A stretch of DNA of 64,000 nt from Arthrobacter_E sp041360795 (GCF_041360795.1 NZ_JBFUPW010000003.1:496001-560000); one strand, 5' to 3'; shown: positions 1 through 8,263, numbered from the stretch's first letter. Notes: generated from the letters alone by a model not told the origin. A program made the numbers and translations.

Positions 1-1
1 C

Positions 2-328
2 ACCGCCGCCGGTGATCTGGGCTCCTCCGCCGCACGGAAGTTCGACTGTGAGGCCTGGGTTCCCACGCAGGGCGCCTACCGCGAGCTGACCTCCACCTCC
101 AACTGCACCGGCTACCAGGCCCGCCGCCTGAACATCCGCGAGCGGGTGTTCGCGGAGGACGGGACCCCCAAGGGCACGCGCGCCGTCGCGACCCTGAACG
201 GCACCCTGGCCACGACCCGCTGGATCGTCGCCATCCTGGAGCACCACCAGAACGCGGACGGCTCCGTCACGGTCCCGGCCGCACTCCGTCCGTACCTGGG
301 CGGCCTCGAGGTGTTCCCGGTCCTCTAG
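2..328 (+). CDS. serS: Seryl-tRNA synthetase, C-terminal fragment
   Basis: This is the last ~108 codons of serS; the start lies outside the window. The reading frame is open from base 2 to the TAG at 326-328. The enzyme charges tRNA-Ser in the cytoplasm. The fragment carries the class II motif 3 region of SerRS: the segment around TRAVATLNGT followed by a conserved tail (RWIVAILEHHQ, then ALRPYLGG) typical of actinobacterial SerRS. The upstream part (FDCEAWVPTQGAYRELTSTS) is the SerRS motif 2 neighbourhood. The gene ends 22 bp before a long palindrome and faces a convergent gene. Identity is clear; only the missing 5' part is unseen. Confidence 0.95.
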   Translation, partial: TAAGDLGSSAARKFDCEAWVPTQGAYRELTSTSNCTGYQARRLNIRERVFAEDGTPKGTRAVATLNGTLATTRWIVAILEHHQNADGSVTVPAALRPYLGGLEVFPVL

Positions 329-350
329 GGCGCGCTTCACCTCCGGTTCT

Positions 351-386
351 GTTGATGACCCACGGAAAATTCCGTGGGTCATCAAC
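351..386. repeat. Perfect palindrome, 16-bp arms, family A
   Basis: The arm GTTGATGACCCACGGA (351-366) is repeated in inverse at 371-386 with a 4-base loop. It lies between the convergent ends of serS and the DUF559-type gene, so it may act as a bidirectional terminator, although neither side has a clear T-tract. Its core CCCACGGA/TCCGTGGG is shared with repeats at 1531-1565 and 43485-43536. Confidence 0.85.
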
Positions 387-408
387 GTTTCCGGGGGTGC
401 CGCCGGAA

Positions 409-1455
409 TCATCGGGCACGTCGCGGAACACCGGCTCTGAGCAGCAAGGCCGAGAACCGCTCGGGCCTCCGCAGATCGTCCCAGACCCAGCGGACCACTC
501 CGTAGCCCTCCGCCCGGATCCGGTCCTCTCGGCGCTTCTCCTCCACGACCACTCTGGCCGGATCCGTCCCACCGAGGTCCTGGGATCTCAGATACTTCAG
601 CAGGCCGTCGAATTCGCCCACGAGTCGCGCCCCAGGCCAGAAGAAGTCCGTTCGCGCGATGTCGCCCTGCGGTCCCGGGATCCGGTGCTGGAGTTCGGGC
701 GCCTCGAAGCCGAGCCGGTGGATGAGGGCCCTGCTCCACGATTCTCCGACTGATTCAGACCGCGGATCAGCCAGGGCGATCGCCTCCGACATCCTGCGTC
801 GCGCGGCTTTCGACGGCAGTCTCCCGCAGATCCGCTGCAGTTCCTCCCGTGTCCTGGTGGCTCCGGCTGACCCGCGTCCCGACAGCACCTGATCCAGGAC
901 CACCACGGCGTCGTCGAAGGCCAGCCGGTGAACGGTGTCGAAGAGCAACTCATCGAGTGCCTGGACTCGGAGGTCGAGACCGAGGATCGGAACCCGCAGC
1001 CGGGGGCTTCCGTCGATGGCGCCCAGCCTGAGCGCGTCCTGGAATCCGGGCGGGAGCGGGCCCGGCGGATGGCCCTCCCGTGCGACGCCGGCCCACACCT
1101 CAGCCGCTGACCGGCGGTTTCCGTACAGCTCCGGCGGCGGACGCCGCCCCGCCTTCTGGGGAAGCGGGGTCAGGTGGTCGACCGTCAGGGGGACGTGGCG
1201 CAGCCCGATGCCCCGGAGCGCCAGGCCCGTCTCGCGGCAGAACACCGGTGAACGGCCTTCCACCGCCAGCGACGCGACCGTCAGGGCGTAACGGTCCCAT
1301 GCGGTGCCGGCAAGCCACTCGGACGTGGGCAGATAGACGCCCCTGCGTAAGCGGACGAGGTGTCCCCGGCGGAACTCGTGGTGGAGTCGCCAGGGCGTCG
1401 GGCCGGACCGGAGGCCGGAGGGGGAGGTCACGAAATGAGCCGCAGGGAACTTCAT
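409..1455 (-). CDS. AbiEi-like / DUF559 nuclease-fold protein
   Basis: A 348-residue protein with two regions. The N-terminal ~130 residues resemble the winged-helix (AbiEi-like) part of actinobacterial proteins often labelled type IV toxin-antitoxin antitoxins, including a basic stretch RRGHLVRLRRGVYLP. The C-terminal ~100 residues look like a DUF559/Vsr-type PD-(D/E)XK fold: TDFFWPGARLVGEFDG, then VVVEEKRREDRIR, then VVRWVWDDL. The candidate metal-binding residues are the D of TDFF, the E of EFDG and the E/K of EEKR. This family is common as a singleton in actinobacteria and its function is not established; a real toxin partner is not visible next to it. The gene lies between palindromes of one family (351-386 and 1531-1565) and converges on serS. 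The start ATG at 1455 gives the full N-terminal region. Confidence 0.7.
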   Translation of the reverse strand: MKFPAAHFVTSPSGLRSGPTPWRLHHEFRRGHLVRLRRGVYLPTSEWLAGTAWDRYALTVASLAVEGRSPVFCRETGLALRGIGLRHVPLTVDHLTPLPQKAGRRPPPELYGNRRSAAEVWAGVAREGHPPGPLPPGFQDALRLGAIDGSPRLRVPILGLDLRVQALDELLFDTVHRLAFDDAVVVLDQVLSGRGSAGATRTREELQRICGRLPSKAARRRMSEAIALADPRSESVGESWSRALIHRLGFEAPELQHRIPGPQGDIARTDFFWPGARLVGEFDGLLKYLRSQDLGGTDPARVVVEEKRREDRIRAEGYGVVRWVWDDLRRPERFSALLLRAGVPRRAR

Positions 1456-1530
1456 TCCTCCACGATCCGCCGCTCCTCGAGGTCATGGACGGGACCTCGG
1501 CCGGATGTGGACAAACACCCCCGCCAACGT

Positions 1531-1565
1531 GGTTGACCTACGGAAATTTCCGTGGGTAATCCAAC
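1531..1565. repeat. Imperfect palindrome, family A
   Basis: It is centred on the perfect 12-mer CGGAAATTTCCG (1541-1552), with outer arms that pair imperfectly. Its right half, TTCCGTGGGTAATCCAAC, differs from the right half of the 351-386 palindrome by one substitution and one inserted base. It lies between the starts/ends of two minus-strand genes (downstream of the DUF3592 gene). Confidence 0.7.
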
Positions 1566-1592
1566 GATCCGTGGGTGGGCCGAGTGGGTGCC

Positions 1593-2123
1593 TCAGGATT
1601 TCGCCCGCCGGAGCCTGCGCCGGCGCCGGATCCTCTTCATCAGGAACACCAGCATCACCGGGATCAGCAGCAGGAACGTCACGAACAGACCCACACCCCG
1701 GAAGAAGATCCCCCAGGTCTCGTACCCCTCCACGACGGCGTGGGACGGGTTGCCGGGCTCGTGGACCACGGTCACCGGGTCGCCTTCGGCAGGATGGAGT
1801 TCGGTGGGGATCAGGGCGCGGACGGTCAGCGGTTCGCCGGCGTCGTCGGAGTAGGACGCGACGATCTTGCGGTTGCTCGCTTTTCGGCCGTCCTCCACCT
1901 TCACCACGATTCCCGGCGTCCGGGTCCCGTGGGCGAGGAGGTCCTCGTCCTGGGCCACCATCACGAAACCGGCCACCGCGAACGTCGGCCCGATCAGGAG
2001 GACCGCGACGAATATCGCGCTGGAGAGCCACCCCTTGACCCTGGCGCCGGCGCCCCTGGCGCCCACGCCTCCGGCCCCGGCACCCTTCGTCACTGTCCGG
2101 CCCTTCGGCTCGTTCCCCGCCAT
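1593..2123 (-). CDS. DUF3592 membrane protein
   Basis: A 176-residue membrane protein. One membrane segment is near residues 30-53 (WLSSAIFVAVLLIGPTFAVAGFV region) and a second near 140-165 (GIFFRGVGLFVTFLLLIPVMLVFL region), with a ~85-residue extracytoplasmic loop between. The loop has the DUF3592 pattern: GTRTPGIVVKVEDG, a short strand ending VASYSDD, then EGDPVTVVHEPGNPSHAVVEG. The C-terminus is strongly basic (KRIRRRRRLRR), which fits a cytoplasmic tail. The start at 2123 was chosen because GAGGAGCGAG precedes it; the frame remains open far upstream, but that part is antisense to the HAD gene. The function of DUF3592 proteins is unknown. Confidence 0.75.
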   Translation of the reverse strand: MAGNEPKGRTVTKGAGAGGVGARGAGARVKGWLSSAIFVAVLLIGPTFAVAGFVMVAQDEDLLAHGTRTPGIVVKVEDGRKASNRKIVASYSDDAGEPLTVRALIPTELHPAEGDPVTVVHEPGNPSHAVVEGYETWGIFFRGVGLFVTFLLLIPVMLVFLMKRIRRRRRLRRAKS

Positions 2124-2327
2124 CTCGCTCCTCTTCCCCCATCGCAGATCACACATCCGCAGACTTGTACTGTACGTCGAGCCCCTGCCGCGGCCCGTCC
2201 AGGCGAACATCCACACTGTGCGCAAGGCTGTGAGTATTAACCTCCGCGCCCGGCTGTTCACGCTGAATTCACGCCCCGCTGTGACCTGGCTCCTGGCCCG
2301 GCGCGCCGCGGAGTGCTTCACTGAATC

Positions 2328-3176
2328 ATGACCATTTTGACTGAACATGCAGTCGCTGACATCGAAGATCAGCAGCAGAATCCCACCGCCCACCTCATCG
2401 CCCTGGACGTCGACGGCACCCTCGTGGACCACGACGGCCATATGTCCCCCGGGGTCCGCGAAGCCGCTCAGGCCGTCGTCGCCGCAGGTCACCAGGTGAT
2501 CATCGCGACCGGCCGTTCCCTGAACGCCACCCTTCCGATCGTCGAGCTCATCGGCCTCTCCGACGGCTACGTGGTGTGCTGCAACGGCGGCGTCACGCTC
2601 CGCCTGGACCCCGCCCTGGCCGATGGGTACGAAGTCATCCACCGCGAGACCTTCGACCCCGCCCCGGCCCTCACCGCGCTCCGCAAGCGCCTGCCCGTCG
2701 CGAAGTACGCCCTGGAGGACTCGGAGGGCCGTTTCCTCTCCACCGAGCGCTTCCAGGATGCGAGCTTCGGCGTCGAGGCCACCGCCGTCGATTTCCACGA
2801 GATGCTCGAGGCCGAGGCCGTCCGCGTGGTGGTCTTCAGCTCCGAGAACACGTCCGAGGACTTCACCGAGGCGATCGCCGGCATCGGCCTGAGCGGCGTC
2901 ACGTACTCGGTCGGCTGGACGGCGTGGCTGGACATCGCCGCGGCCGGCGTCACCAAGGCCAGCGCCCTCGAACGGCTCCGTGAATCCCTCGGCTGGGATG
3001 CCACGCGCACGCTCGCCATGGGTGACGGCCGCAACGACGTCGAGATGCTCACCTGGGCCGCCCGCGGCGTCGCGATGGGCCAGGCCCCCGAAGAGGTCCG
3101 GGCCGTGGCGGACGAGATCACCGCCTCCGTGGACGACGACGGCGCCGCGCGCGTCCTGCGTTCCCTCCTCGCGTAG
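2328..3176 (+). CDS. HAD-superfamily (Cof-type) phosphatase
   Basis: A 282-residue hydrolase of the haloacid dehalogenase superfamily, Cof/YbiV type, expected to dephosphorylate small phosphorylated metabolites in the cytoplasm; the substrate cannot be deduced. Motif I is DVDGTLV at about residue 28 (nucleophile Asp and acid/base Asp), motif II is the T of IIATGRS, motif III is the K in VTKASAL, and motif IV is GDGRNDVEML. The long insert between motifs II and III is the type II cap. HAD genes of this kind commonly lie near serS in Arthrobacter relatives. ATG 2328 gives about 20 residues before the core, so a later start is possible. Confidence 0.88.
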   Translation: MTILTEHAVADIEDQQQNPTAHLIALDVDGTLVDHDGHMSPGVREAAQAVVAAGHQVIIATGRSLNATLPIVELIGLSDGYVVCCNGGVTLRLDPALADGYEVIHRETFDPAPALTALRKRLPVAKYALEDSEGRFLSTERFQDASFGVEATAVDFHEMLEAEAVRVVVFSSENTSEDFTEAIAGIGLSGVTYSVGWTAWLDIAAAGVTKASALERLRESLGWDATRTLAMGDGRNDVEMLTWAARGVAMGQAPEEVRAVADEITASVDDDGAARVLRSLLA

Positions 3177-3190
3177 GGGCCGGGACCGCC

Positions 3191-3754
3191 TCAGTCGCCG
3201 GCGCTGGCCGCTCCCCGGAGCAGCCGGGCAGCGAGGCCTCGCCCGAGGAACTCCTCGTGCCACCCCGTCCGGCTCAGCGCCTTGCTGACGGCCTGGGTGC
3301 TGATCCCGAGGGCTGAGGCGACGGTCTTGTACTGCCCGCGGACGCCCGGCGTGAGCAGGTCCACCACACGCCATTCGGCCTCCGAACGGTCGGTCACGAT
3401 CCGGGCCACGAGCCGCAGAGCGCCTTCCGCATCCAGGGCCGCGTCCGGTGCTTCGCCGGCGACCGCCACGGCATACCGGACCTGCCCCTTCTCGAGCCCC
3501 ACCATGGCTCCGGTGGCCAGGTCACGGGCGAAGCGGGCCGAGGTGTCGTCCACGCCCTGAGCAGCCCCGACGGTGGCGAGCAGCCCCGGATGGCGGGGCG
3601 CCAGCAGTGCCGCGCGCACGGCGTCGTCGGCATTCTGGGTGGTCAGCCACCAGGACGGCGAAGCATCGGCCTTCCGGGCTCCGAGGGCCTGGAGCGCGTC
3701 GGCCGCGTCCGGGGCCAGGCGGGAGGCACGGAAGCAGACGGCGTAACTGTTCAT
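3191..3754 (-). CDS. Putative HTH DNA-binding protein
   Basis: A 187-residue protein I do not recognise as a named family. Near the C-terminus, about residues 140-165, there is a helix-turn-helix-like segment (YKTVASALGISTQAVSKALSR), preceded by an acidic helical region. This looks like the HTH of SatD/MarR-like proteins but the rest is not diagnostic. The ATG at 3754 is preferred over a TTG at 3793 because it begins 7 bp after the RDD gene stops. It is the last gene of a minus-strand unit starting at 6009. A role as regulator of that unit is inference only. Confidence 0.55.
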   Translation of the reverse strand: MNSYAVCFRASRLAPDAADALQALGARKADASPSWWLTTQNADDAVRAALLAPRHPGLLATVGAAQGVDDTSARFARDLATGAMVGLEKGQVRYAVAVAGEAPDAALDAEGALRLVARIVTDRSEAEWRVVDLLTPGVRGQYKTVASALGISTQAVSKALSRTGWHEEFLGRGLAARLLRGAASAGD

Positions 3755-3761
3755 GAGCGGC

Positions 3762-4241
3762 TCAGCGGCGGGTGAGCTGGCGGGTGGCTTCAAGATCGAT
3801 CATGGTCAGCCGGTCCTTCGGACGTTCGCCGCCGGACCCGGTGGGCAGCCCGGATCCGTCCGCCATGATGACCATGATCAGGAAGATGATGCCGAAGATG
3901 TAAACCTTCAGGCAGTGCCACGCCATGCGCCACGCACCGGGGATCCGGCCGCTGGGGACCATGACGTTCCGGGTTCCAGCCACGAGGGAGCCGACGGTGC
4001 GGCCACGGAAGCAGACCATTCCGTAAACGACGGTGAACAGGACCCAGGTCAGGACGGCGACCCCGAGGGCTGCGCCGATGGCGGAAGGATCTCGCCGGTA
4101 CATGACCGCGAACGCCGAGGCCAGTGCGGAGAGGGTGATCAGGTAGTCGACTGCGAGCGTGGCGGCTGCCCGGCCGAGGCCGGAGTCCACCACGCGTGTG
4201 CTGTCGGACAGCGTCAGGATGTCGCGTTCCTTGACGGCCAC
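3762..4241 (-). CDS. RDD-family membrane protein
   Basis: A 159-residue integral membrane protein. RDD family marks are present: GRAAATLAVDYLI with Arg and Asp in the first membrane helix, then VYGMVCFRGRTVGSLVAGTRNV, the conserved GRTxGxxxxGxRV-type loop between helices two and three. Three membrane segments are visible at about residues 24-46, 57-75 and 107-128. RDD proteins are proposed to act in transport or membrane adaptation, but this one has no assigned substrate. It starts 2 bp after the preceding gene's stop and is 7 bp from the following gene, so it sits inside the WXG100 unit. Confidence 0.75.
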   Translation of the reverse strand: MAVKERDILTLSDSTRVVDSGLGRAAATLAVDYLITLSALASAFAVMYRRDPSAIGAALGVAVLTWVLFTVVYGMVCFRGRTVGSLVAGTRNVMVPSGRIPGAWRMAWHCLKVYIFGIIFLIMVIMADGSGLPTGSGGERPKDRLTMIDLEATRQLTRR

Positions 4242-4243
4242 GC

Positions 4244-5041
4244 TCAGCCTGCCGATCCGATGAGCTCTCGCAGGCGTTCCTGCAGCGTTCCGACGGAGGC
4301 CTCGCCGAAGCTGAAGCCGGGCCGTCCGTCGTTCTCCACGGCGGTCAGGGCATGGAGCGTCTGGGATCCTGTGTAGATGGTGAGGTTCCCGGGATCGTCG
4401 CTCACGGGGTCGATGACCACCACCGTGGTCACGCCGCGCACATCGCCCAGCTCAGCAGTGGCCCGCGCCGTGAAGCCCTCCTCGTCCAGCAGTTCGGGCT
4501 CGGTGTCCCTGCCCTGGATGCCGGCCGCGTCCGCGAGTTCCAGGATCGACTGAGGGAGCCGGTCCACCTTCTGGAAAGCGAAAGCGTGGCTGCCTTCCGG
4601 ATCCACAAGCTCCTGCAGCGCGTACTCGCCGTGCAGGTAGCTGTACAGCCAGGTCTTCTCGTCGCCCGCTTTCGTCAGCTCGGCCACCACGATCTTCTGA
4701 CCGCTCCTCCGCAGGGTCATCACGCCGGTCAAGTCGAGATCGGCGCCGATACGGTTCGGGGCCTCCCCGGGCGTGTCCGCCACGGGGACCACGTACCCCT
4801 TGCTGAGCAGGGTCCGCAGCGCCACGTTGCAGACCAGCTCCCGCTGATCCTCATGGGCGGACAGCCACGGCAGGGCGACGGCCTGAGGGTGGTCGAGGCC
4901 GTCGAGGGCCACGATCTCCTCGTCGGTCAGGATCGGGAGAGGCGGCTCCGAGGACGCGCGGCCCAGCAGTTCCTGCGCTGCCGCGATATCGCGGTCGCTC
5001 AGCGTGATTCCAGACGATTCGGGACCGGGCTGCGTGCTCAT
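4244..5041 (-). CDS. Unknown protein coupled to WXG100 gene
   Basis: A soluble, acidic 265-residue protein with no signal peptide or membrane segment. I do not recognise a family with certainty. Its place directly after a WXG100 gene, with an ATGA-type 4-base overlap (start 5041 inside the upstream stop region), fits a chaperone, adaptor or immunity role for the WXG100 product. The size (265) and mixed alpha/beta composition are compatible with an EspG-like chaperone of type VII secretion, but no sequence motif proves that. Translational coupling to the upstream gene is the strongest evidence for a shared function. Confidence 0.55.
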   Translation of the reverse strand: MSTQPGPESSGITLSDRDIAAAQELLGRASSEPPLPILTDEEIVALDGLDHPQAVALPWLSAHEDQRELVCNVALRTLLSKGYVVPVADTPGEAPNRIGADLDLTGVMTLRRSGQKIVVAELTKAGDEKTWLYSYLHGEYALQELVDPEGSHAFAFQKVDRLPQSILELADAAGIQGRDTEPELLDEEGFTARATAELGDVRGVTTVVVIDPVSDDPGNLTIYTGSQTLHALTAVENDGRPGFSFGEASVGTLQERLRELIGSAG

Positions 5042-6009
5042 CCGAAGAGACCTCCAAGGGATTTGACGGGGTTCGAGAAGAACTTCTTGGCACCTTCAAC
5101 GGCTCCTGAGGCGACATCCTTCGCGCCGTTCCAGGCACTGGAAGCCAGATTCTTGGTTCCGTTCCACACGTCTCCCGCGCGGTCCGCGATCCAATGGCCT
5201 GCGGCCTTACCCCATTCGCTGTCAGCAATCATATTGCCCAGCGCCCAGGCTCCGGCGACCACACCGGCACCCACCACGATGCCGATGCCGACCGGATTGG
5301 TCAGGAGACCTGCCGCCATGAGCAGGGTTCCGCCGCCCGCCACCACTGAGAGGCCGCCGGAGACGCGGTCACCCCAGCCTCGCCAGCCTCCGTGTTCGGG
5401 GGAGATCATGTCCTTGATTCCGCCGTAGATGGACAGCGGGGCCAGAGCCGGGCCGAGGAAGCGCCCGAACTTGCCGAAGAGTTCACCGGCCTTGCCGAAT
5501 TTGGCCAACATCCCGGTGGGCGCGGCCGGGTTGAGGAAGTCGTCCGCCCAGGAGAATTTGCCCGCTGCGAAGTCCAGGATCTTCTTGGTGGAGAGGAACG
5601 CCCCGGAATTCTTGAAGACAGTCACCAGGTCCTTGATCTTCAGTCCGAGGCTGATGCCACCCGAGAGGATGCCGCCCATCTCGACGAAGTTCTGCAGGAG
5701 GGTGTTGCCACCGGGGCCGCTGCCCGCGGATCCCGTGGCGGCGTCGCTGGCGGTCTCCTGTTCCTTCGCGTTCTCCAGGAGAACCTTGGAAGAAGTCTCC
5801 AGGTGCCGGCTGGCCGCGAGGAGGCTCTGCCGGTGCTGGGAGTTCCACTCGGCGCGGAAGCTCTCCGCGTCCGGTCCCTTCCACGCCTGGGTGGACATGA
5901 TGGATTCGTTGAGCTGCTTGCCCTGGAACTGGAGGGCGGTTGATCCCCGTTTGAAACTCTGGGCGAGTGCCCGCAGCTGGGCCGGGTCGGCGCCGTAGAA
6001 ACCTGCCAC
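5038..6009 (-). CDS. Long WXG100-type T7SS protein
   Basis: A 323-residue protein with an N-terminal WXG100 module of about 95 residues: helix, the W-K-G turn in QAWKGPDAESFRAEW at about 42-56, then a second helix. This is the fold exported by type VII (ESX) systems. After a short Gly/Ser linker there is a ~220-residue region with Gly/Ala/Val-rich hydrophobic stretches (around 205-255) and a C-terminal amphipathic part repeating W-N-G-(T/A)-K (about 275-300). Canonical WXG100 proteins are ~100 residues, so this resembles an effector or structural substrate with an added domain. The GTG start at 6009 has GGAGG 11 bp upstream. No EccC ATPase or other core secretion gene lies in the window. Confidence 0.75.
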   Translation of the reverse strand: MAGFYGADPAQLRALAQSFKRGSTALQFQGKQLNESIMSTQAWKGPDAESFRAEWNSQHRQSLLAASRHLETSSKVLLENAKEQETASDAATGSAGSGPGGNTLLQNFVEMGGILSGGISLGLKIKDLVTVFKNSGAFLSTKKILDFAAGKFSWADDFLNPAAPTGMLAKFGKAGELFGKFGRFLGPALAPLSIYGGIKDMISPEHGGWRGWGDRVSGGLSVVAGGGTLLMAAGLLTNPVGIGIVVGAGVVAGAWALGNMIADSEWGKAAGHWIADRAGDVWNGTKNLASSAWNGAKDVASGAVEGAKKFFSNPVKSLGGLFG

Positions 6010-6107
6010 GTGACTGTTTCCCTCCGTGGGACGAATTGACGAGATTCATCCTAGGCGCGGTCACTTTCCGTCGCGATGGGGAGGGGTGCCCATGTGGACA
6101 AACGACC

Positions 6108-6151
6108 GCGACCCGCCGCGGACCGTCGGTGACAGTCGCGCGGCGGGTCGC
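6108..6151 (-). terminator. Hairpin downstream of ppa
   Basis: Arms GCGACCCGCCGCG (6108-6120) and its complement (6139-6151), a 13-bp stem with an 18-base loop, 36 bp after the ppa stop on the minus strand. There is no T-tract, so it would be a U-less hairpin terminator. Confidence 0.55.
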
Positions 6152-6186
6152 CGTCGTCGTGCAGCCGGGGCGTGCCCCGGCGGGGA

Positions 6187-6675
6187 TCAGTGGCCCTGGG
6201 CCTGGAAACGCTCGATGGAGGCCTGGAGCTCGGCCTCGGCGGCGGCGCGGTCCGACCAGCCGGCGGCCTTGACCCACTTGCCTGGCTCGAGGTCCTTGTA
6301 ACGGGTGAAGAAGTGCTCGATCTCCTTGATCAGGAACTCGTCCAGATCGCCGATCTCCTGCAGGTGGTCGAAGCGCTTGTCGGCCGGCACGCAGACGACC
6401 TTGGCGTCGCCGCCGGCCTCGTCCTCCATGTTGAAGATGGCGATCGGGCGGGCTTCCATGACGATGCCGGGGAACAGGTCCACATCCGGGTAGAACACGA
6501 GGGCGTCCAGCGGGTCGCCGTCCTCACCGAGGGTGTCGTCGAAGAAACCGTAGTGGGTGGGGTACTGCATCGAGGTGAAGAGGACGCGGTCCAGGCGGAC
6601 GCGGCCGGTCTCGTGGTCCACTTCGTACTTGACGCGGGAGCCGCGCGGGATCTCGATCGTGACGTCGTGCTTCAT
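6187..6675 (-). CDS. ppa: Inorganic pyrophosphatase
   Basis: A 162-residue family I soluble pyrophosphatase, which hydrolyses PPi to two phosphates and pulls biosynthetic reactions forward. Diagnostic residues are seen: the signature region DGDPLDALVF (three metal-binding aspartates in DxDPxD), YPTHYGF, and the later KRFDHLQEIGDL segment. The length equals the usual bacterial family I enzyme. The start at 6675 (MKHDVTIEIPRGSRVKYE) is the standard N-terminus and has GGAG 5-8 bp upstream. It is divergent from dacB, an arrangement common in actinobacteria. Confidence 0.96.
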   Translation of the reverse strand: MKHDVTIEIPRGSRVKYEVDHETGRVRLDRVLFTSMQYPTHYGFFDDTLGEDGDPLDALVFYPDVDLFPGIVMEARPIAIFNMEDEAGGDAKVVCVPADKRFDHLQEIGDLDEFLIKEIEHFFTRYKDLEPGKWVKAAGWSDRAAAEAELQASIERFQAQGH

Positions 6676-6853
6676 GGGAACTCCGTAGCTTGTCGTGCCG
6701 CCTCGCGGCGTGAGGTACTGAGCGGCAGGCTGGTGACCCTGCCGCCGACTACTATTGAGGATATAGCCACGGCCTGGGATTTTCCCCGGCCGGGCAGCCC
6801 GCAGCAGGCCCATGACGCCGCCGGGCCGGGACGGTGACAGGGGATTCACGCAC

Positions 6854-8263
6854 ATGAGCAGGGTGGCGCGCGCCGCGGGTTCGGCACTCCTGGTCCTGGT
6901 GCTGCTGGCCCTGATCGTCCCCCTCGGGTTCCACTGGTCCGGCGCCTCGTTCCCGGCCGTGCCGGGGCCTGCGGTCAGCACCCCGCCCTGGCAGCTGCCG
7001 CCCTCCACCCCGGCCCCGCAGAGTGGCGCCTTGCGCCCGGGGGCGCCGCAGCCGTCGTCGTCCGCGCTGTCCACCCAGCTCGCCAAGACCCTGGTGCCCG
7101 ACGGCGCGGGGGGCTTCTCCGCCCAGGTCCTGGACGCGGAGACGGGGACGGTGCTGTATTCGCGCGCCGCGGACGAGGCGCGCACCCCGGCATCCAATAT
7201 GAAACTCCTGACCGCCGCGGCGGCGCTCCAGGCCCTCGGTCCGGACAGCCGCTTCACCACCGAGGTCATCCGCACGGGTCCGTCCTCCCTGACGATCCGG
7301 GGCGGGGGAGACGTGCTGCTCACCGCGGGCGCCTCCCAGCCGGACGAGATCATGGGTCACGCCGGACTGGCGACCCTCGCCACCCGCACGGTCGCGCAGC
7401 TACGGGCGGCCGGGGTGAAGGGCAAGGTGACGGTGGCCGGCGACGCCGGGCTGTTCAGCGGGCCGGCGCTCAACCCTGCCGTGGACCCGGGCGACGTCGA
7501 GGCGGGGGAGACCGCTCCGGTCGCACCGATGGCGCTGAACTCCGCGCGCACGGACCCCGATGTGCTCACGGGACCGCGCCCGCAGGATCAGACCGCCACC
7601 GTGGTCAAGTCGTTCCTGGCCGCGCTCACCACGGCGGGCGCGACCGGCGGGAGCCCTCTCACCTTCGTGGCCGGCGGCAAGGCCGGGTCGGGCGAGGTCC
7701 TGGCCGGCGTGGAATCCGCCACGGTCGCCGAACAGGTGTCCTGGATGCTCCAGCATTCGGACAACTTCCTGACCGACGTCCTGGGGCGGATGGTCGCGGT
7801 GAAGTCCGGCCGGCCCGGGAGCTACGCCGGCGCCATCGCGGCCGTCCGGAGCGAACTCGATCAGCTCGGACTGGACACGCGAGGCATGGTGATCGCGGAC
7901 CTGAGCGGGCTTTCGGCCGCCAACCGGGTGAGCCCCGCCCAGTTCGCGGCGCTGATCCGGCTCATGACCACCGGGTCCAACGCCGCCCTGCGCTCCGCGC
8001 TCGACGGGTTCCCGGTGGCGGGGCTCAGCGGAACCCTCAACGCGCGCTATGGGGACGCCTCCAGCAGGGGAGGCGCGGGCCTGGTCCGGGCGAAGACCGG
8101 CACGCTCAACACCGTGCTGAGCCTCTCCGGCTATGTGGTGGACGCCGACGGGCGGCTCCTCGTCTTCTCCTTCATCGGGAACGGCCTCACACCGGGCGCG
8201 GCGGGCAACAAGGCCGCCCTCGACGATTCGGCGACGGTGCTCGCCGGCTGCGGCTGCCGCTGA
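6854..8263 (+). CDS. dacB: D-Ala-D-Ala carboxypeptidase (PBP4 type)
   Basis: A ~469-residue penicillin-binding protein of the S13/PBP4 class, which trims or cleaves peptidoglycan stem peptides outside the membrane. The N-terminus is a signal peptide/anchor (MSRVARAAGSALLVLVLL) followed by a Pro/Ala-rich linker. Active-site motifs: SNMK in TPASNMKLL (SxxK), SDN in QHSDNFLTD (SxN), and KTG in RAKTGTLN. ATG 6854 is chosen over 6812 because it begins directly at the signal peptide. It heads a plus-strand series reaching ftsH. The C-terminus ends CGCR, with two close cysteines. Confidence 0.92.
   Translation: MSRVARAAGSALLVLVLLALIVPLGFHWSGASFPAVPGPAVSTPPWQLPPSTPAPQSGALRPGAPQPSSSALSTQLAKTLVPDGAGGFSAQVLDAETGTVLYSRAADEARTPASNMKLLTAAAALQALGPDSRFTTEVIRTGPSSLTIRGGGDVLLTAGASQPDEIMGHAGLATLATRTVAQLRAAGVKGKVTVAGDAGLFSGPALNPAVDPGDVEAGETAPVAPMALNSARTDPDVLTGPRPQDQTATVVKSFLAALTTAGATGGSPLTFVAGGKAGSGEVLAGVESATVAEQVSWMLQHSDNFLTDVLGRMVAVKSGRPGSYAGAIAAVRSELDQLGLDTRGMVIADLSGLSAANRVSPAQFAALIRLMTTGSNAALRSALDGFPVAGLSGTLNARYGDASSRGGAGLVRAKTGTLNTVLSLSGYVVDADGRLLVFSFIGNGLTPGAAGNKAALDDSATVLAGCGCR

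Noticed and set aside
351..386. The palindrome, considered as an IS terminal repeat or attachment site.
   Set aside because: No transposase or integrase gene is in the window, and no flanking target-site duplication was seen. It is kept only as a repeat family and a possible cassette end.
1593..3374. A long minus-strand open frame (593 codons) that runs from the DUF3592 gene through the HAD gene region.
   Set aside because: Only the first 531 bp match a real protein (DUF3592). The rest is antisense to the HAD phosphatase and its composition (Gly/Arg/Ala-rich) is that of a GC-rich shadow frame.
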